Source: DATFKA01 sp035268885 (GTDB taxonomy: Bacteria > Bacteroidota > Bacteroidia > Chitinophagales > Saprospiraceae). Taken from it: DNA of 64,000 nt. The stretch is taken from assembly GCA_035268885.1 (NCBI GenBank), contig DATFKA010000073.1:1-64000 (forward strand), written 5' to 3'. Both the position numbers and the translations under genes were made by a program. Below the pieces are notes generated by a model that did not search any database, was not told where the DNA came from, and saw only the letters and a list, made by a program, of their open reading frames with translations. Shown here piece after piece: positions 34,103-43,802 of this stretch (position 1 is its first letter; every line of letters starts with the position of its first letter).

Positions 34103-36082
34103 ATGAATAAAAAACAAAAAAGTATGCATAACCATATCTTTAGCACCCTGGTTTTGTTGTTGGTTTTCCTGACAGGCGCCCAGGCTCAGCAAGATAATCG
34201 GGTATTATTCTCCGTAGAGGGGACGCCGGTTACCGTCTCTGAGTTTGATTATATCTACTCCAAGACCAACGGAGAACAGGCTAATTACGCAAAAGCCTCA
34301 TTAGAGGAATATTTGGATTTGTATATTAAATTCAAACTCAAGGTGCAAAAAGCAAAAGCACTTCAACTGGACACCATCCCGGAACTACAACGCGAGCTGG
34401 CGGGCTATCGGCGCCAATTGGCCGACTCCTACCTGATTAATAAAGAAGTAACGGAGCAACTTACCCGGGAAGCCTACGAACGCAAGCAACAAGACGTCGA
34501 TATCAGCCATATCTTTTTTCGCCTGCCTACCCGTCCGGCCCCAAAAGATACGCTGGCGGCTTATCAAAAAGCGATGAGTGTTAAGCGCCAACTGGATAAT
34601 GGGGCGAGTTTTTCAACCCTGGCCAAATCGAATTCTGATGATAATTCAGTAAAGAACAATGCCGGTCATATCGGTTACGTAACGGCGCTTTTCCCGAAAG
34701 GATACTATGGCTTTGAAACCGCCGCCTATACGCTGCCTCTCAATACGGTCAGTATGCCCGTACGTACTTCGGGAGGTTATCATCTGGTAAAAGCACACGA
34801 TCGTCGTCCGGCTCGCGGAGAAGTGGAGACGGCTCATATTCTTTTGCGGACAGAGGGTAAACCCGAAGCTGAAGTTAAGCAGGCAATCGATCAGCTTTAC
34901 CAGGAGCTGGAAAACGGCGCTAATTTTGAAGCACTGGCACGCGAACATTCCGAAGATGCCCGCACGGCACCCAAGGGAGGTTATATCGGATTTATTGCCA
35001 TCAATCGCTTTCAGGAAGCATTTGAAAATGCCGTTTTTGCCCTGAGCGAAGACAATACCTACAGCGCCCCTTTTAAGAGTGATTTGGGTTACCATATCGT
35101 CAAGCGAATCTCCAAGAAAACGCTGGGCAGCTACGAGGAGGAAAAAGCAGCGATCGAAGCTCAAATTCAAAATGATGATCGCTTTGAGGCCAGCCGCTTA
35201 GCGCTGATTCAATCCATTAAGCGTAACGCCGGCTTCCAGGAATTTCCTCTGGTATTGGAGCAATTTGCGGCTATGCAAAATGATACCTTTTTTACCTTCC
35301 GCTGGAAAGAACCTACGAAGGGCAGGGATCAGGTCTTATTTAATCTTGGTGCGCAACGAGCAACGATCGGTGATTTTGCGACTTTTCTGGTGCGCGCAGG
35401 TCGGCAGCGTTTGCAACTGGAGAATCGCGTTCCCCCAAATGAGGCGGTTAAGCAGTTGTACGGTGATTTTGTGGAGGATTATTGCATGCGTTTCGAGGAA
35501 AGTAAACTAGAGGAAAAGTATCCGGAGTTTAAGGCCTTAATGCGAGAATATGAGGAAGGCATCCTACTCTTTGAAGTAACGAAACGAAACGTCTGGGACA
35601 AGGCGGCACGGGACACCAGTGGCCTACGCGCTTTTTACGAAACGATTAAGGGTAAATATCGTTGGAATGAGCGGGCAGTGGTTGATGTATATACCCTTCC
35701 GAAGCAGGCTAATCCACTTATCCAGGCTATTCGTGAGTATGCGAAGGATCATACGATTGACGAAGTAAAACAGAAGTTTGAAGTGCCTGGAATTAGTACG
35801 GAGCAAAAAACGGTGGAGAAAGAAGATAGCCCATCGGCTCGCCAGATAAGAGAATGGGAAGTGGGGTACGTCACCAATGCCATGAAAGATAGCGAAACGG
35901 GAGCCTTTACTTTTACGAAAGTAGTCAAAGTAATGCCTGCCCAAAACAAGGCACTGAACGAAGCCCGTGGATATATTATCGCCGATTACCAGGACTATCT
36001 CGAGCAGCAATGGGTTGAACAGCTGAGGAAAGAATATGAGGTCGAGGTCAATCGTAAAGTCTTTGATACGCTAATCAAATAA
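34103..36082 (+). CDS. Periplasmic peptidyl-prolyl isomerase with two parvulin domains
   Basis: A 659-aa exported protein (signal peptide ending near GAQAQQ; an ATG seven codons in would also give a good signal). A SurA/PpiD-like helical N-domain (about 30-125) is followed by two parvulin (PPIC) domains at about 130-235 (DISHIFFRLP...GYHLVKAHDRR) and 240-345 (ETAHILLRTEG...GYHIVKRIS), then a long helical C-terminal chaperone region. It helps outer membrane and secreted protein folding. It is first in a three-gene run of related chaperones (gaps of 20 and 99 nt). Confidence 0.9.
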   Translation: MNKKQKSMHNHIFSTLVLLLVFLTGAQAQQDNRVLFSVEGTPVTVSEFDYIYSKTNGEQANYAKASLEEYLDLYIKFKLKVQKAKALQLDTIPELQRELAGYRRQLADSYLINKEVTEQLTREAYERKQQDVDISHIFFRLPTRPAPKDTLAAYQKAMSVKRQLDNGASFSTLAKSNSDDNSVKNNAGHIGYVTALFPKGYYGFETAAYTLPLNTVSMPVRTSGGYHLVKAHDRRPARGEVETAHILLRTEGKPEAEVKQAIDQLYQELENGANFEALAREHSEDARTAPKGGYIGFIAINRFQEAFENAVFALSEDNTYSAPFKSDLGYHIVKRISKKTLGSYEEEKAAIEAQIQNDDRFEASRLALIQSIKRNAGFQEFPLVLEQFAAMQNDTFFTFRWKEPTKGRDQVLFNLGAQRATIGDFATFLVRAGRQRLQLENRVPPNEAVKQLYGDFVEDYCMRFEESKLEEKYPEFKALMREYEEGILLFEVTKRNVWDKAARDTSGLRAFYETIKGKYRWNERAVVDVYTLPKQANPLIQAIREYAKDHTIDEVKQKFEVPGISTEQKTVEKEDSPSARQIREWEVGYVTNAMKDSETGAFTFTKVVKVMPAQNKALNEARGYIIADYQDYLEQQWVEQLRKEYEVEVNRKVFDTLIK

Positions 36083-36102
36083 GACAAAGAAAAGAATAGA
36101 CA

Positions 36103-36942
36103 ATGAAATATAGCGCTTGGATATGGATAATTGGATTCTTGTTACTGGGCTGCAAAGCGCAAGAGCCGAGCGACCCCCGGCTGGCCAGGGTACACAACCA
36201 CGTTTTGTATCTGTCCGATCTGGATGGGCTTTTTAATGAAAATACGACTTCCGAGGATAGTAGTTTGATTATTCAAACTTTTCGGGAGCGTTGGATTCGG
36301 GAGGCTTTGATATTGCACCAGGCCGAACAGAATAAGCCGGATAACCTGAATATTGAGCTGCTGGTCAACAACTACCGGGAATCACTGCTGAAGAACTCCT
36401 ACGAGCAGGTAGTGGTCGAAGAAGAGCTGGATTCCGTGATTACTCCGGATGAACTTCTGGCTTTTTATGAAAAGAACAAGGAGCAGTATGAGCTGGAGAC
36501 GCCGATTATGCGCTGTTATTTTATAAAGGTCCCCCTGCCGCTTACGGCGGAAGATTCCCTGCGGTTTTGGTGGAATAATTTAAACCCCCGAAACCTCAGG
36601 AAACTGGAAGCCTACTGTGAGCAGAATAACGGTACTTACATCCTGAACGATAGTGTCTGGACCAGACTGGAAGAAGTGGCTATAGAGTTGCCTAAGGGCT
36701 CCCTCACGGCCAGTAACGTAGTTGCCAAGCGAGACTTTCAGCAAACCGGCGAAGAATATCAGTATTTTCTTAAAGTCTTCGAGGTGCGTAACCGGCGGGA
36801 GATTGCGCCACTGGCCTTTATCGAAGAGCAGGCCCGGAAGGTGATTTTGCATTCCAGGAAGATAAAATTGATGCAGCAAAAGAAGGAAGAGCTCTACAAA
36901 TTAGAGCTAAGGCGAAATAATATTGAAATTTTTGAAGAATAA
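36103..36942 (+). CDS. SurA/PPIase-like lipoprotein
   Basis: A 279-aa lipoprotein (lipobox LLGC). It has the overall build of a parvulin-associated chaperone: a helical N-domain with FRERWIREALILHQAEQ, the linker ITPDELLAFYEKNKEQYE, then a region corresponding to a PPIase domain but without the recognisable parvulin GxxI motifs, and a helical C-terminus. It therefore looks like a catalytically silent member of the SurA family, anchored in the periplasm. It lies between two active-looking parvulin proteins in the same direction and probably works with them. Confidence 0.75.
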   Translation: MKYSAWIWIIGFLLLGCKAQEPSDPRLARVHNHVLYLSDLDGLFNENTTSEDSSLIIQTFRERWIREALILHQAEQNKPDNLNIELLVNNYRESLLKNSYEQVVVEEELDSVITPDELLAFYEKNKEQYELETPIMRCYFIKVPLPLTAEDSLRFWWNNLNPRNLRKLEAYCEQNNGTYILNDSVWTRLEEVAIELPKGSLTASNVVAKRDFQQTGEEYQYFLKVFEVRNRREIAPLAFIEEQARKVILHSRKIKLMQQKKEELYKLELRRNNIEIFEE

Positions 36943-36952
36943 GCTACTTTTG
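36923..36952 (+). promoter_or_regulatory. surA promoter (TTG, 19 nt, TACTTTTG)
   Basis: TTG at 36923-36925 and TACTTTTG at 36945-36952, overlapping the end of the preceding gene. The ~85-nt leader contains CCAGAG and CTCTGG arms that can pair (near 36961 and 37004). Confidence 0.6.
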
Positions 36953-37041
36953 CACACAACCAGAGCCGGTGCTTCCGGGTCTTTTTACAAATGATTCCTT
37001 TCTCTGGCTTTTATGGTCAGTAGAAAATTAAAATAAATGTT

Positions 37042-38406
37042 ATGAGCAGAGTATTGCTGTTGTTATTGTTTTGTGTAGGAAGTATAACTACCCAGGCTCA
37101 AACCGAGGTGGTGGATCAGGTACTGGCAACGGTGGGGGGCGAGATCGTCCTGATGTCAGAGGTAGAAGAACAATACTCATTAATGGCTTCTCAGCAACAA
37201 CCAGTTAACGAGGAGACACGTTGTTTCATCGTGGAACAATTGCTGGTCAATAAATTAATGATCAACCAGGCCAAACTCGATAGTATCGTCGTGAGTGAAA
37301 CCGAAGTGGAGACACAATTAGATGCCCGCATCGAGCAAATCCTGGGGTATATGAATGGTAGCGTCGAGCAGTTTGAAGCCTATTACGGTCAGACGGTAGA
37401 GGAGGTCCGTGACGAATTTAGACAAGACTTGCAGGCGCAACTCTTGCAAGAGCGTATGCGTGGGGATATCATGTCGAACGTTACGGTTACGCCCTCTGAA
37501 GTAAAAGCCTTTTTTGATCAGATTCCAACCGATAGTTTGCCTTACTTTAATTCTGAAGTAGAATTAGGAGAAGTCGTTGCCGTGCCACAAGTAAGTAGAG
37601 CAGAGCGCGAACGCGTTCGAAACCTGATGCTGGATTTGCGCCAACAAATTGTCGATAGTACGGCGACCTTCGAAGATCTGGCGGCTCGTTATTCAGAAGA
37701 TGGCACCAGAAATTTCGGGGGGGACCTGGGTTGGTCTGCCCGGGGTAAGTTCGTACAGGAATTCGAGGCGGCAGCCTATAAATTGAACATTAACGAGGTG
37801 TCGCAACCGGTGGAAACCCAATTTGGCTTTCACCTGATCCAAATGCTGGGCCGCCGGGGTAGCCAAATTCGGGTTCGGCACATTTTGGTTCGACCAGAGA
37901 TTCAGGATGCTGACCTGGAGAAATCCATGAATTATCTAGACTCGGTCCGGCAACTGATTATAAAGGATACGATTTCCTTTTCTAACGCCGTTAAGGAGTT
38001 CTCCGATGAAGATCAGGAATCTTTCAATAACGATGGTCGTATGGTCAATCAGGCTACGGGTAATACCTTTTTTGAGGTAGGTGACCTCGATCCGGATATC
38101 TTTTTTGCCATCGACACGATGGAAGTGGGCGATATCTCGCGACCTTTTGAGTACAAGGTGCCCGGTGGCGGTTCGGTTAATTACCGTATTGTACAACTAC
38201 AATCGCGGACCCGACCCCATACGGCTAATTTACAACAGGATTATTCCAAAATCCGCAAGGCAGCCATTGAATCCAAACGCAGCGAATATATCAACAACTG
38301 GGTAGGGGAGACCATTGGCGATACCTTCATTCGGCTGGAAGTGAGTCCGGCCGCTTGTCCTAACCTTAATAAATGGGTGAAGGAAAGAACGGTGATCCGG
38401 CCTTAG
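37042..38406 (+). CDS. surA: SurA-type peptidyl-prolyl isomerase
   Basis: A 454-aa periplasmic chaperone with a signal peptide (ending TTQAQT). A SurA N-domain (VDQVLATVGGEIVLMSEVEEQ) is followed by two parvulin domains: about 175-275, ending GWSARGKFVQEFEAAAYKL and FGFHLIQMLGRR, and about 280-385, starting IRVRHILVRPEI. A C-terminal helix packs back on the core. It guides outer membrane beta-barrels through the periplasm. It has a promoter of its own inside the operon and a strong terminator after it. Confidence 0.92.
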   Translation: MSRVLLLLLFCVGSITTQAQTEVVDQVLATVGGEIVLMSEVEEQYSLMASQQQPVNEETRCFIVEQLLVNKLMINQAKLDSIVVSETEVETQLDARIEQILGYMNGSVEQFEAYYGQTVEEVRDEFRQDLQAQLLQERMRGDIMSNVTVTPSEVKAFFDQIPTDSLPYFNSEVELGEVVAVPQVSRAERERVRNLMLDLRQQIVDSTATFEDLAARYSEDGTRNFGGDLGWSARGKFVQEFEAAAYKLNINEVSQPVETQFGFHLIQMLGRRGSQIRVRHILVRPEIQDADLEKSMNYLDSVRQLIIKDTISFSNAVKEFSDEDQESFNNDGRMVNQATGNTFFEVGDLDPDIFFAIDTMEVGDISRPFEYKVPGGGSVNYRIVQLQSRTRPHTANLQQDYSKIRKAAIESKRSEYINNWVGETIGDTFIRLEVSPAACPNLNKWVKERTVIRP

Positions 38407-38448
38407 CGAGAATTGTTAATAAAATAAAATACTAGCATTTAGTGTGTG

Positions 38449-38490
38449 GAAACACCTCGGAATGATTTATCTTTCTGAGGTGTTTCTTTT
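38449..38490 (+). terminator. Rho-independent terminator of surA
   Basis: Perfect arms GAAACACCTC (38449-38458) and GAGGTGTTTC (38477-38486) followed by TTTT, 43 nt past the surA stop. Confidence 0.85.
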
Positions 38491-38494
38491 ACAT

Positions 38495-38659
38495 TGAAGC
38501 GGTTTAAACTTTTTGGTTCAAGCGGTCTTAAAAAGCTTGCAGGTACTGGCAAAGCTCAATTTGAGATGCGTAGCCAAAGTTACGGATCGAAAATTAGCTG
38601 CCGTCCAGGTTCTATAAGACTTTAAGAATCAGCGAACTGAAAAAGTTTAAATCGCTTCA
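38495..38659. repeat. ~165-bp imperfect palindrome, element E
   Basis: The left end TGAAGCGGTTTAAACTTTTT and the inverse complement of the right end, TGAAGCGATTTAAACTTTTT, differ at one position. Weaker pairing continues inward through CTTAAA and CTGG-like blocks to the centre. It fills the gap between the surA terminator and the giant T9SS gene. Its inverted arm contains ACGGCAGCT followed by a T-rich run, as does the left arm of the 170-bp palindrome at 49950-50119. A 15-bp end (TTGAAGCGGTTTAAA) recurs at 48616-48630. Confidence 0.65.
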
Positions 38660-38678
38660 TTATTAATCCCAGATTCAG

Positions 38679-41600
38679 ATGCAGCGTTTTCCTTTGTTCT
38701 TGTACAGCCTTTTCTTTTTTCTTTTTTTCCTTTCGGTAAACCAGCAGGCTTTTGGCCAATCCAGGCCTCTAATCGAGCTGGAGGTCGGTACCGTTGCGGG
38801 GGCACCGGGAGATACGGTCTGTATCCCGGTAACGGTCAAAAATTTTAAGCAGGTCGTCAGTGCCAGCTTTGGAATTTTTTCTCAGGAATTATATGGAGAA
38901 ATAGTATCTATAGATTATCATCCGGCACTTTTGGAAGAAGGAGACGTTGCTTTGTTTCCACAAGCTTCCAGGCCAGGCTTTTCAGAATTCATCTTTGAGA
39001 TATTCACAGGAGAAGGACGAAGTATTAGTTTGGCTGATGATGCAATTTTATTGGAGTATTGTATGGTAATTGAGTCTTATCATGGTGCTTCTCCTTTTAA
39101 TTATGCCAGCCCGGTATACATTACTAAAGAAGTGGGGTTTTATCCCGAGGTTCAAGTACTTACGAAAGAAAACACCAGACAAGAAGCTCTTCTTCATTTG
39201 ATCAGTGGTAAGGTAAATATTACTAATCAACCGGAACAACTAGTTCTGGACATTACACTGAATTCTGAACTCGGCTGCGGAGAAGAATTATTGACGGTTG
39301 AGGCGCAACCTCAGGGAGGAGTACCACCTTATACGTATCTTTTTGCCACTTTTCCAGGCCTTACGCCAGAATTTAGGCTGACTACTATGGATTCCGTTCT
39401 TAAACTAGGAGAAAATTTAAGTACTCATGGCATCTATCAAGTGGCGGTTGAGGATGCAACCGGTCAATTTGCTTTATCTCATTTTTATTATTACGGTGGA
39501 AATGACGGTCTGGGCGGAGATCAACAAGGATTGCCGCTACCCGAAGTAGAGGCAATCATTCAGTCCCCTAACTGTGGCGGGGCTGTGAGTGGGGGAAGTA
39601 TACAGCTCAGACCCGCCTCTGGCATGGATAATTCTTTTTCTTACGAATGGAATACGGCGGCGCTGACCGATAAAATAGACGATGTACCACCGGGAGCCTA
39701 CTCTGTGACCATAACGGATGATCAAACGGGTTGTCAAAATATCCTCCATTACGACCTGTCGGAAGAAGGTAGCCTTTCCATTAATACGCAAGAGGGTAGC
39801 GTTTTTTGTGCGACGGATAGTACAGAGGTAGGCTTTACTAATCTGGACTCCTACCCGAATATCCAATTTCGGTGGGAGACTGGAGATAGTACCGCATTGG
39901 CTAAACTTCCCCCCGGAGTGTATGCCGTCACAGTAACTGATCGCTTTTGCGAGGAGGTAAGGCAAGTTGAGGTGGTACACGCGGGAGAACCTATGGTACT
40001 GGATGAGGATCAGTTTGATTTGATAATGGAACCTTACTCCTGCGAAAATAATGTGGCCAGAGTTGGGGTCGTTCAACTGGATAGCACAAGAAATTACGGG
40101 TTTAGTTGGGCACATGATGCCAGTATTCGTGACTCCGCAATTGAGGTTTCGGGTTTTACGGGAGATTTAGTTTTAACAATTACCACAGAGGGAGCCTGTC
40201 CTATACGGGTGCCGTTTAGTGTAGAATCCCCTCAGCCCCCGAACACCATTACAGCTTTTTCTGAATTTATGGGTTGTGAAACAGGCGAATATCGATCAGG
40301 GCTGGTGGTGCCTGATAATATTGATGCCGATGCGCTGAGTTATAACTGGTCGACTGGTGATACGAGCAGGACAGTGATTTTACCACCGAATCAGCAGCAC
40401 AGCCTTACACTGACTTATGCCGATTACTGTTTTCAGGAATATGATTTTTCTACTTTTGATCAGCCGGACTTACCGGTTACCCTAAAAACGGATACACTGT
40501 CTTGTGTACAAGACACCGCATTTATCGGAATTCTTAATGCGGAAGCTTTTTCAGGCAGAACTTATGCCTGGTCGACTACGGATACAACAGCTATGACAAG
40601 TGTATCGGAGGCGGGACGCTATACGGTGAGCGTAACGGATGGTTTTTGCAGTAGTGATTTTACTATTGATGTCGCTTTTATAAGTGGTCCCCCTACCTTG
40701 GATACGAATCAGTTTGAGCGGATAGAGCAAGGCTTTAATTGTCTGAATGCTCAGGGCCAGATTGGTGTTGTTCAATTAATGGCAGAAAGAACGTACACTT
40801 ACGAATGGAGTCACGACTTTAGTTTGGAGAACCCAATTATTTCTGTTTCAGATCCAGGTAATTACTTTTTGAATATACAAGGAGATAGCGGCTGTACTTA
40901 CGAGGTGGCCTTTCGTTTAGAGCCACCTACACCTCCAGACGATGCTTTCTCTTTTATCCCACTGGATTCAGCCGATTGTTTGGCTGATGAACTTACCATA
41001 GGACTCGATTATGGTACAGTGTCAGATACTACGGTTTATAGCTATTTATGGAATACTCTAGATACGACCAGGACGATTACCGTGCCTCGCGATGAACCTT
41101 ACCGGCTTGTCGTAACCTATGGTCAGGATGAGCGATGTACAAAAACCTATAACTTTAATACCATATTTGAAAGTTCAGGCTTTAACCTTGACGTTCAATA
41201 CGATACAGTTTTTTGCGTGGGAGACCGAGCGAGAATTGGACTTCTAGGGACAGAAGCTTACCCCAATTTGACTTTCAAATGGAGTAATGGGGATACGACA
41301 CCTTTTACGGAAGTATTACCAGAAAGATATTATTCAGTTACGATTGCCGAAGGCTACTGTCAACAGGTAGAGCGCATTTATGTCCCTTTTGTTAATCGAG
41401 AGCAACCTTTAGATCCGGATAAATTCCAAACGGTATACGAGCCTTTTGCCTGCGAGCAAGGTCCTGCCCGTGTAGGCGTAGAGCAATTAGTAGAGGGCGA
41501 ATACGAGTTTCGATGGTCTCATGACGAATATTTCTACGAACCAATTGCGGAAGTTGACCAGCCGGGTAGATATATCTTAGAGATTATAGAAGAGGGAGCC

Positions 41601-43802
41601 TGTCCGGTGGAAGTAAGTTTCTTTTTGTCCGAGCCGGATATTATCATTAATCCCGAGCTGGTGTCAGAGTATACAAGTTGTGCCGAAGATACCTACCAAC
41701 TTGGGGTCGTTCTGGGAGATAGTACTGATTATTCTTTTCAGTGGAGTACGGGGCAAACGACCAGCCAAATAGTAGCGCCTGCTGGCCCCACTTATAAATT
41801 GACGGTTACTTACTCAGATAATGAGCTTTGCTCTAGATCTTTCGATTTTGCTACAGAAAGTTATGCCCTGGAGGCTTCCGTTAAATTTCAAACTTGTACT
41901 ATTTCGGATAATTGTGAGGCTGTATCTCTAGTAAGGGTTAGTCCGGGGTTTGCTTATACGCCGGTAGAATATGTTTGGAGTGATGGCACGCAGAGAGCTG
42001 ATAATGGATCACTGGTTGAATTCCAGTTCCCCGCCAATTTGGGTATGCTGGATTTGTACGTTAAAGATGCAAAAGGTTGTACAGATACCCTCCGGAATAT
42101 TGAATTGGGTTGTGGCATTGAGAAACAATTCGTTGCGGATAATTTTATGCCCCAATACATTGAATGTGTTCCCGATTCCCTGGCTACTGATCAGCTTCAA
42201 GCCGTCCTTTTTACAGAGGTGTATTCAAATTTTGCCACCCTGCCTCCTTACCGTTTTGAATGGTCTAACGGACAGGAGGATACCAGCTATTTTCGATCCG
42301 GACAATTGTTATCAGATCTTACCGATGTCAATGCCAATGTTGTTGATTTCACAGGCGAGAGATATGTCGCCAGTTTTACCGAGGACGCTCAATTGTACGG
42401 TTGTGGTACAACCAGTAGTACCAAATTTTTAGCCCCTACGATTATTGTCGAGCCGGGAGAAAGCTTCACTTATCCTATCTATGTAAAAGACCATAAGGGT
42501 TTGGAAAGTGGTCTTTTTACCGTTAGGTGGGACCCTTGTCTGCTTAATGCCGATTCCAGCAGATTGATTCGTGCTGACGGTGAGGAGTACGTGTTTGAGG
42601 GTAGTTATTTAGAGTTAGGTGTAGAAGAAGTCGGTTATTTTAACTCGGAAAGCAGTCCGACTAATGATTCTACTTTAATAGCCATCTTGTATTTTACCGC
42701 AAGGGAAGACGTATCCGGCATCAGCCCTTTCCTCTTCGCGCTTAACGAGCCACCCGTTTTTGCGGAAGCGAACCCAAATAACGGCATTATCCCCATTCAC
42801 AGCTCCATCACCGTCGCCGATCCCGAGGATCTGGTGACTCCCGGAGATACGGATGAGGACGGAGCCGTTGGCCACAAAGACCTACTGAATATCGGCCTAG
42901 GCTACGCCACTCAGGGACCCGATCGCCGCTCCGTTGATGTGTCTCGCCAGGCATTTGGTTTTTCCTGGAACGAAGATCTGCCCCGCTCGCAGACGAATTA
43001 TAAAAATATCGACTGTGATGGCGATGGCTTTATTTCTGAGGTGGATTTGACAGCCATTAATCAAAATTGGACCTACGATCGCCCGCTGACGACCGGTGAA
43101 GTGCACCTCGGTGCACCGGAATTATTTATTCGACGGGATACGCTGGTTGCCGCAGAGGAACTGCGCGTCCCGCTCGAGCTAGGCCTTTCCTTTGATGCCG
43201 TAGATCGTATGCACGGTATTGCCTTTAGTATTGGATATGATCCCACTGTTGTTGACGAAGAAAGTTTGGCTTTTGAGCCGGGGCAGTCCTGGTTACTCCC
43301 GGAGGAGACACCGCTTAGTATGGTTCGCCTGGACACTCAGCTACACCTGTTGAGGGTCGCTCTTACCAATACGGATCGGATCGACCGGGCGGGCTACGGC
43401 CCCATCGGGCATTTGCGTTTTAAGCTGAAGGACGTTCAGCAGGAAGTTACCTTTGAATTTGGGGATGTTTTAGCACTGGATGCAGCCGAAGGAATGGTGC
43501 CCGTAAATGGTTCAACCAGTACCGTCTTTATTAGCAATACCAGTACGAACACCCAAAAAGCGGCCTTAGAACAGGCCATTAAGGTCTATCCACAGCCCGT
43601 TGGCGACTGGCTGTACCTGGACTATCCCGTTGGGAGAATTCAGACCTATTCCATTTGTGATCTTAGTGGTAGGAATATCAGCGGGACGAATCCCATCGAT
43701 TTCCGGATTAATTTAGCTGGATGGCCACCGGGTATGTATTTACTACAATTACATACCGATAGTGGTCTGATTCATAAAAAAATAATGAAGGTTAATCCTT
43801 AG
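38679..43802 (+). CDS. Giant T9SS-secreted protein with cohesin-like, SprB-like repeat and dockerin-like domains
   Basis: A 1707-aa exported protein with a signal peptide (ending AFGQS). In order: a cohesin-like domain (~25-165, GDTVCIPVTVKNF), then a long row of ~130-residue cell-surface repeats (~220-1150) with the recurring pattern W-x-x-x-D-T-T...G-x-Y-x-V-T-V-T-D and paired Cys. A second cohesin-like domain (~1250-1380) follows. A dockerin-like pair of calcium loops (~1388-1465) has DTDEDGAVGHKD and DCDGDGFISEVD. Then come a third cohesin-like domain (~1475-1610) and a C-terminal T9SS sorting domain (VYPQPVGDWLYLDYP...GMYLLQL). It is probably anchored at the cell surface, for adhesion, gliding or assembly. 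It overlaps the HIT gene by 4 nt. Confidence 0.88.
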   Translation: MQRFPLFLYSLFFFLFFLSVNQQAFGQSRPLIELEVGTVAGAPGDTVCIPVTVKNFKQVVSASFGIFSQELYGEIVSIDYHPALLEEGDVALFPQASRPGFSEFIFEIFTGEGRSISLADDAILLEYCMVIESYHGASPFNYASPVYITKEVGFYPEVQVLTKENTRQEALLHLISGKVNITNQPEQLVLDITLNSELGCGEELLTVEAQPQGGVPPYTYLFATFPGLTPEFRLTTMDSVLKLGENLSTHGIYQVAVEDATGQFALSHFYYYGGNDGLGGDQQGLPLPEVEAIIQSPNCGGAVSGGSIQLRPASGMDNSFSYEWNTAALTDKIDDVPPGAYSVTITDDQTGCQNILHYDLSEEGSLSINTQEGSVFCATDSTEVGFTNLDSYPNIQFRWETGDSTALAKLPPGVYAVTVTDRFCEEVRQVEVVHAGEPMVLDEDQFDLIMEPYSCENNVARVGVVQLDSTRNYGFSWAHDASIRDSAIEVSGFTGDLVLTITTEGACPIRVPFSVESPQPPNTITAFSEFMGCETGEYRSGLVVPDNIDADALSYNWSTGDTSRTVILPPNQQHSLTLTYADYCFQEYDFSTFDQPDLPVTLKTDTLSCVQDTAFIGILNAEAFSGRTYAWSTTDTTAMTSVSEAGRYTVSVTDGFCSSDFTIDVAFISGPPTLDTNQFERIEQGFNCLNAQGQIGVVQLMAERTYTYEWSHDFSLENPIISVSDPGNYFLNIQGDSGCTYEVAFRLEPPTPPDDAFSFIPLDSADCLADELTIGLDYGTVSDTTVYSYLWNTLDTTRTITVPRDEPYRLVVTYGQDERCTKTYNFNTIFESSGFNLDVQYDTVFCVGDRARIGLLGTEAYPNLTFKWSNGDTTPFTEVLPERYYSVTIAEGYCQQVERIYVPFVNREQPLDPDKFQTVYEPFACEQGPARVGVEQLVEGEYEFRWSHDEYFYEPIAEVDQPGRYILEIIEEGACPVEVSFFLSEPDIIINPELVSEYTSCAEDTYQLGVVLGDSTDYSFQWSTGQTTSQIVAPAGPTYKLTVTYSDNELCSRSFDFATESYALEASVKFQTCTISDNCEAVSLVRVSPGFAYTPVEYVWSDGTQRADNGSLVEFQFPANLGMLDLYVKDAKGCTDTLRNIELGCGIEKQFVADNFMPQYIECVPDSLATDQLQAVLFTEVYSNFATLPPYRFEWSNGQEDTSYFRSGQLLSDLTDVNANVVDFTGERYVASFTEDAQLYGCGTTSSTKFLAPTIIVEPGESFTYPIYVKDHKGLESGLFTVRWDPCLLNADSSRLIRADGEEYVFEGSYLELGVEEVGYFNSESSPTNDSTLIAILYFTAREDVSGISPFLFALNEPPVFAEANPNNGIIPIHSSITVADPEDLVTPGDTDEDGAVGHKDLLNIGLGYATQGPDRRSVDVSRQAFGFSWNEDLPRSQTNYKNIDCDGDGFISEVDLTAINQNWTYDRPLTTGEVHLGAPELFIRRDTLVAAEELRVPLELGLSFDAVDRMHGIAFSIGYDPTVVDEESLAFEPGQSWLLPEETPLSMVRLDTQLHLLRVALTNTDRIDRAGYGPIGHLRFKLKDVQQEVTFEFGDVLALDAAEGMVPVNGSTSTVFISNTSTNTQKAALEQAIKVYPQPVGDWLYLDYPVGRIQTYSICDLSGRNISGTNPIDFRINLAGWPPGMYLLQLHTDSGLIHKKIMKVNP

